From Guptibacillus algicola (GTDB lineage Bacteria; Bacillota; Bacilli; Bacillales; Guptibacillaceae), in NCBI RefSeq assembly GCF_020171805.1, contig NZ_JAIVAF010000003.1, positions 1,054,001 to 1,118,000 of the forward strand: a stretch of DNA of 64,000 nt. Direction: 5' to 3'. Position 1 is the stretch's first letter, and each line of letters starts with the position of its first letter. Below, in pieces: positions 60,391 through 64,000 of the stretch. The notes beneath the pieces were generated by a model. That model had not been told where the DNA came from and made no database searches. It was given only the letters and a program-made list of their open reading frames with translations. The position numbers and the translations under genes are program-made.

Positions 60391-61779
60391 GTGAGCAAGC
60401 AACAGCGTTTTCTCCTTATAACATTCCTACTCGGAGTATTTTTAGGTGCATTAGATTCAGGCGTTATCTCACCTGCTTTAACAACGTTGGTCAAGGAGCT
60501 TGATATCGAACTGAAGTTCACTATTTGGGTAGTAACGATCTATACGTTAGTTTATGCAGTCAGCATGCCCATTACGGGGAAACTTGCTGATTTATATGGA
60601 AGGAAAAATATTTTTCTTGCGGGGATTTTCCTATTAGCTCTTGGTTCTCTTGTTGCTGGTTTGAGCGGCTCTCTTCCGTCTTTATTAGTAGGAAGGGCAA
60701 TCCAAGCTGCTGGGGCAGGAGGAATCATTCCGATTGCAAATGCTGTTATTGGAAGTAGTTTTCCTAAAGAGAAAAGAGGGATGGCACTCGGCTTAATTGG
60801 GGCTATGTTCGGTATTGCTTCAATCCTAGGACCTGCAGTTGGGGGATTCTTGGTCGCTCAGGTTAGCTGGAGATGGATATTTATCATGAATATCCCAATC
60901 GCCTTTATTATCTTTCTGATGGCGTTGAAACTACCAGTTGAAGAGAATAGACCGAAACGTACCATCCTCGATTGGAAAGGTGCACTGTTACTTTCAGTTG
61001 CCATTATTTCTTTATTACTAGGATTAACGAATTTAGATACACAGGACCTTATTCGTTCCATTACAACCTTATCGGTTTGGCCTTTACTCTTATTAAGTGT
61101 CGGTATACTCGTACCACTTGTGAAGATAGAGGCAAAGAGTGAAGACCCAATCATTAACATCTCATATTTTAGGAATAGAAATATCGTCCTTGCATTGCTT
61201 ATTTCAACCATCACTGGAATAGGCATCATTAGTATGATTTTCATACCTTCTTTTTCTGAACTCTTATTAGATCTTGCAACAGGAAGAGGAGGATATGTCA
61301 TGGTTATACTTGCTCTCGCATCTGGGTTTGCTGCACCTATTGGAGGTGTTTTGCTCGATCGATGGGGAGCGAAACCAGTCGTATTAACAGGATTTAGTTT
61401 AAGTTTGATAGGTGCACTCATCTTTAGTTTCATAGCTGACGGCTGGGTATTCCTCATTATCGGCATGATCTTCTCTGGGGTCGGCATAGGATTTACAATG
61501 GGCACGCCTCTAAACTATCTTATGTTCGAACTGACTCCTCAAAAAGAAGCAGGATCCAGTCAATCTCTCGTTAGTTTATTTCGATCGATTGGCACTTCGC
61601 TCGGACCTGTCATATTAGCAGGTTTTATCGTAACGTCAACAGTCGATGAACAAACCATGACTACCTTAGAGAAAAGCTTAATTATAGTAGGATACGAGCG
61701 TATGTACCTTGCAAGCTCTGTCATATTTTTGATAGGTATCATCCTAGCATTATTCTTAAGGCTTCCATATAAGAAATAA
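60391..61779 (+). CDS. MFS multidrug transporter, DHA2 (14-TMS) type
   Basis: 462 residues with about 14 hydrophobic segments. Motif LDSGVISPALTTL near TM1, motif A GKLADLYGRKNIF between TM2 and 3, and motif C GIASILGPAVGGFL in TM5 are those of proton-driven drug exporters (EmrB/QacA/Bmr3-like). Substrate unknown. GTG 60391 is nine bases from GAGGGAG; the extension to 60373 has no site. Followed by a decayed RDD gene. Confidence 0.85.
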   Translation: MSKQQRFLLITFLLGVFLGALDSGVISPALTTLVKELDIELKFTIWVVTIYTLVYAVSMPITGKLADLYGRKNIFLAGIFLLALGSLVAGLSGSLPSLLVGRAIQAAGAGGIIPIANAVIGSSFPKEKRGMALGLIGAMFGIASILGPAVGGFLVAQVSWRWIFIMNIPIAFIIFLMALKLPVEENRPKRTILDWKGALLLSVAIISLLLGLTNLDTQDLIRSITTLSVWPLLLLSVGILVPLVKIEAKSEDPIINISYFRNRNIVLALLISTITGIGIISMIFIPSFSELLLDLATGRGGYVMVILALASGFAAPIGGVLLDRWGAKPVVLTGFSLSLIGALIFSFIADGWVFLIIGMIFSGVGIGFTMGTPLNYLMFELTPQKEAGSSQSLVSLFRSIGTSLGPVILAGFIVTSTVDEQTMTTLEKSLIIVGYERMYLASSVIFLIGIILALFLRLPYKK

Positions 61780-61802
61780 GGGGGTACATCGCTTTGTAAG
61801 GG

Positions 61803-62363
61803 TATAAAGCGAAAGATGTGAAAATAGTTGAACCAGCAGGGATTGTAAGACGAGGATGAAACATTATTGACGTTTTACTGATCTTTACGGTTACTACTCT
61901 GCTTGGGACAATTTTCGGCAGTCAGGATTCTCTAGCTTTTGATCTATTCGAATTTTTGTATTATACCTTAGTACCTGTTCTGTGGGTGGGGTATACAGTA
62001 GGCAAGAAGCTAGTAGGGGCACAAATCAATCGGGTGGATGAAAAAAGGTATCTATTTGGACGATGTTAAAACGCCATCTTATCGCTACGATTGCTTTAGC
62101 GTCCCCGAACTAATCGGAGCATTACTTCTCATCATGACCACGGATATTCCATTTAGCATGTTGATACAGTCAGGAGCTATAAGTGATGAGGAATTACGTG
62201 TATTAAAACACATGAGGCAACGATCATTACTTATGTAACCATATTTGGAATAGCTACAATTCTATTAAGTCTAATCAATATATTCATGGTGGGTTTAAGG
62301 AAGGATTATAGAGGGATTTACGATTTTATTGCGGGAACGTATGTAAAAATCACAAAAGCATAA
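61803..62363 (+). pseudogene. Broken RDD-family membrane protein gene
   Basis: Pieces of one protein fall in different frames. VEPAGIVRRG, an in-frame TGA (61857-61859), then NIIDVLLIFTVTTLLGTIFG and WVGYTVGKKLVGAQINRVD; after an A-rich GATGAAAAAAGG (62036-62047) the frame changes to KKVSIWTMLKRHLIATIA; a later frame gives ISDEELRVLKH; and the end is YRGIYDFIAGTYVKITKA. This order (PAG-R-LG, GK-x-LGAQ, DFIAGTYV) is that of RDD proteins. At least one stop and two or three frameshifts make it nonfunctional, unless sequence errors are involved. Confidence 0.75.
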
Positions 62364-62370
62364 CAAAATG

Positions 62371-62400
62371 GGGATGAGACCTTCAGTCTCATCCCTTTTA
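62371..62400. terminator. Bidirectional terminator before gltC
   Basis: GGGATGAGAC and GTCTCATCCC pair around a five-base loop, followed by TTTTATAT. Confidence 0.88.
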
Positions 62401-62432
62401 TATAGAAAGGATTTATGTATCTCTAGTCCTAT

Positions 62433-63338
62433 TTATTGACCAAAGCGGTTAAGAACTTCATAAAAATGGGTAAGAAATTCAAAAAACTTCCTTTCAGATG
62501 GTGCAAGATCTCTTCCAACAGGGACAATGACGCCTACAGTTCTTGTTACGTTAGGCTCTGAAAGCTCGATTTTCACTGTTTCAGGCGGTAACTGCTCTGA
62601 AAGTGTGATTTCTGGTAATAAACTCACTCCAAGACCAGCGGCAACTAGCCCTTTAATCGTATCGATATCTTCCCCTTCAAATGCGATGCGAGGTTTAAAG
62701 CCAACTTGTTGACAAGCTGATGTAACGAGGTGATGCAAAGCATAGCCAGGTCGAAAAAGAACAAAGGGGTCGTTCTTTAATTGACCGAGTCTCACCATCG
62801 GATTATCTGCTAACGGATGGTTAAACGGTAGCAGTGCAAGTAGCTTCTCAGTGAAGAATATATGACCTTCTACGTCAGATCGATCTTTAGGAACTGGCGA
62901 TACGAACGCCAAGTCGATTTCCCCTTTACTAACTGCGTCTGTTAACTCCTGTAATGAGCCCTGACGAAGTTGAAACCCAACACTCGGATGTTCATTACGA
63001 AAAGCTGATATAACTGTAGGTAGCGTTTTCGCTGCTAGACTGTTCGGGAAACCGACCCGAATCGTCCCAGTTTCAGGATTTAAGTATTCATGGACAGCCT
63101 GTGTCGCACGTTCAATCTCAGCAATGGCTGTTTCTGCATGATCCATAAAGATATGACCTACTTGAGTTAATTTAACATTTCTTCCTTCTCTAAAGAACAA
63201 TTGCACACCTAATTCAGATTCCAAGTTTGCAATCTGTCTACTCACTGCGGATTGCGCGACATGAAGTGAGGTAGCCGCTTCTGTTACATGTTCTCTTCTA
63301 GCAACTTCCATAAAGTAATATAGCTGCCTTAGCTCCAT
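62433..63338 (-). CDS. gltC: LysR-type regulator GltC
   Basis: 301 residues. N-terminal winged helix (LYYFMEVARREHVTEAATSL followed by HVAQSAVSRQIANLE) and a C-terminal ligand-binding domain (GTIRVGFPNSLAAKTLP, LPE..., ELSEPNVTRTVG). Length and sequence follow B. subtilis GltC, the activator of gltAB in response to the 2-oxoglutarate/glutamate balance. It is divergent from gltA with a 177-bp shared control region. GAAAGGGTTGC precedes ATG 63338. Confidence 0.92.
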   Translation of the reverse strand: MELRQLYYFMEVARREHVTEAATSLHVAQSAVSRQIANLESELGVQLFFREGRNVKLTQVGHIFMDHAETAIAEIERATQAVHEYLNPETGTIRVGFPNSLAAKTLPTVISAFRNEHPSVGFQLRQGSLQELTDAVSKGEIDLAFVSPVPKDRSDVEGHIFFTEKLLALLPFNHPLADNPMVRLGQLKNDPFVLFRPGYALHHLVTSACQQVGFKPRIAFEGEDIDTIKGLVAAGLGVSLLPEITLSEQLPPETVKIELSEPNVTRTVGVIVPVGRDLAPSERKFFEFLTHFYEVLNRFGQ

Positions 63339-63360
63339 AAAAAAGCAACCCTTTCTTTAA

Positions 63361-63390
63361 TTGATATCAATAATAGATTAATTATATCTA
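63361..63390. promoter_or_regulatory. Putative GltC operator
   Basis: A palindrome TTGATATCAA (63361-63370) and the dyad TAGAT-N7-ATCTA (63374-63390), which contains a T-N11-A pattern of LysR-type sites, lie in the gltC-gltA intergenic region just upstream of gltC. Assignment as GltC boxes is inference. Confidence 0.5.
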
Positions 63391-63515
63391 AATTATATAT
63401 TGAAAGCATGAGTCCGTGCAACGTACAATGAATGTAGAATATTTAAACAATTAAGACGTTATGGCGTTAAAGAGATAAACCATAGCGATTTGTGATAAGA
63501 GCGAGGAGTGGGATT

Positions 63516-64000
63516 ATGGTAAGAAGTAACTTTCCGGAAAAGCAAGGATTGTACGATCCAATTCATGAACATGATGCTTGCGGGATTGGACTCATTGCAG
63601 ACATGGACAATGAACCAGCGCACAGTATCATAGAAAAAGGAATTTATATGCTACGCCAGCTAGATCACCGCGGAGGGCAGGGAAGCGATCCTGACACGGG
63701 TGACGGTGCAGGTATCATGCTAGGAATTCCACATGAATTTTTCAAAAATGAAACGGACTTCGAATTGCCGGATAAAGGAGCTTACGGTGTAGGCATGATG
63801 TTTATGCCTGTAGATAACCATCTTCGCCAGCGAGCAATTAAGATTCTTGAAAATGCAATTGAAGAAGCAGGCCAAGAACTAATCGGTTGGAGAGAAGTTC
63901 CAATCGACGAATCGACGATTGGGGAAGCAGCTCGAATAGCGCAACCAATCATACGCCAGGTCTTCATTAAAAAAGGAAACGTGTCTGAAGAAGAGTTTGA
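63516..64000 (+). CDS. gltA: Glutamate synthase large subunit, 5' part
   Basis: 161 codons before the window ends; the full enzyme is about 1,500 residues. The N-terminal propeptide is followed by Cys in HEHDACGIGLIAD, the glutamine amidotransferase nucleophile exposed by processing. LRQLDHRGGQGSDPDTGDGA and GAGIMLGIPHEF are family blocks (LDHRGGQGSD, TGDGAGI). It makes glutamate from glutamine and 2-oxoglutarate. ATG 63516 has GCGAGGAGTGGG upstream. Activated by GltC. Confidence 0.94.
   Translation, partial: MVRSNFPEKQGLYDPIHEHDACGIGLIADMDNEPAHSIIEKGIYMLRQLDHRGGQGSDPDTGDGAGIMLGIPHEFFKNETDFELPDKGAYGVGMMFMPVDNHLRQRAIKILENAIEEAGQELIGWREVPIDESTIGEAARIAQPIIRQVFIKKGNVSEEEF

Noticed and set aside
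60858-61505. 215-codon frame antisense to the MFS transporter
   Set aside because: Low-complexity shadow of codon usage in the membrane protein; no ribosome site.
1-64000. CRISPR arrays, prophage modules, tRNA or rRNA genes
   Set aside because: No regularly spaced direct repeats, no phage genes and no tRNA/rRNA sequence could be identified by eye.

Overview
The window looks like chromosome from a pigmented, endospore-forming member of the Bacillaceae. Supporting evidence is the moderately low G+C, strong AAGGAGG-type ribosome sites, frequent TTG/GTG starts, Gram-positive leader RNAs (T-box, S-box, GEMM), and Bacillus gene sets (ypjP, yuzB, dpp-ykf, argCJBD-carAB-argF, gltC/gltA, a SinI-type anti-repressor). 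The species cannot be named from sequence alone. A halotolerant, orange-pigmented relative of Bacillus such as Pseudalkalibacillus, Fictibacillus or Halobacillus would fit.

Layout. 1-6.2 kb: small Bacillus proteins, a YpjP-like protein, YuzB, thioredoxin reductase, an Hsp20 protein, the thyA-dfrA pair, a 2Fe-2S ferredoxin and a DUF2203 protein. 6.3-15.7 kb: a YfmR-like ABC-F ATPase, then a dpp/ykf peptide and muropeptide operon (D-aminopeptidase, two permeases, binding lipoprotein, dipeptide epimerase, NlpC/P60 endopeptidase, beta-lactamase-fold hydrolase) that has no ATPase gene. 15.68-16.98 kb: a decayed IS3-family element sitting in the loop of a terminator. 17-18 kb: an L,D-transpeptidase and a phosphoesterase.

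18.1-30.3 kb is a C30-type carotenoid locus of three transcription units. A rightward unit encodes two CrtN-family oxidoreductases and CrtM. A leftward unit encodes CrtN-family, CruF-like, glycosyltransferase and CrtN-family proteins. A rightward unit encodes a CrtO-like acyltransferase and type 2 IPP isomerase. The two promoter regions share an 11-bp direct-repeat motif of the sort expected for a MerR/CarH (LitR) light- and B12-responsive repressor. 30.3-37.6 kb: a NhaC-type antiporter, an S-box riboswitch in front of an MsrA with an FbpA-like head, a large membrane-anchored hydrolase, and topB.

37.6-49.9 kb is a complete arginine route from acetylglutamate (argCJBD, carAB, argF, argGH) with ARG-box-like sites at both promoters. 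49.9-51 kb is a non-coding stretch with one small gene and two large palindromic repeats. 51-57.5 kb carries a patatin, an AldA-type aldehyde dehydrogenase, an M29 aminopeptidase, a Crp/Fnr regulator and small thiol proteins. At 57.7-58.0 kb a c-di-GMP-I (GEMM) riboswitch precedes a SinI-domain anti-repressor gene, the most interesting arrangement here. Next come T-box-controlled glyS, a HAD phosphatase, a DHA2 efflux pump, a broken RDD-family gene, and the divergent gltC/gltA pair, with gltA running off the right edge.
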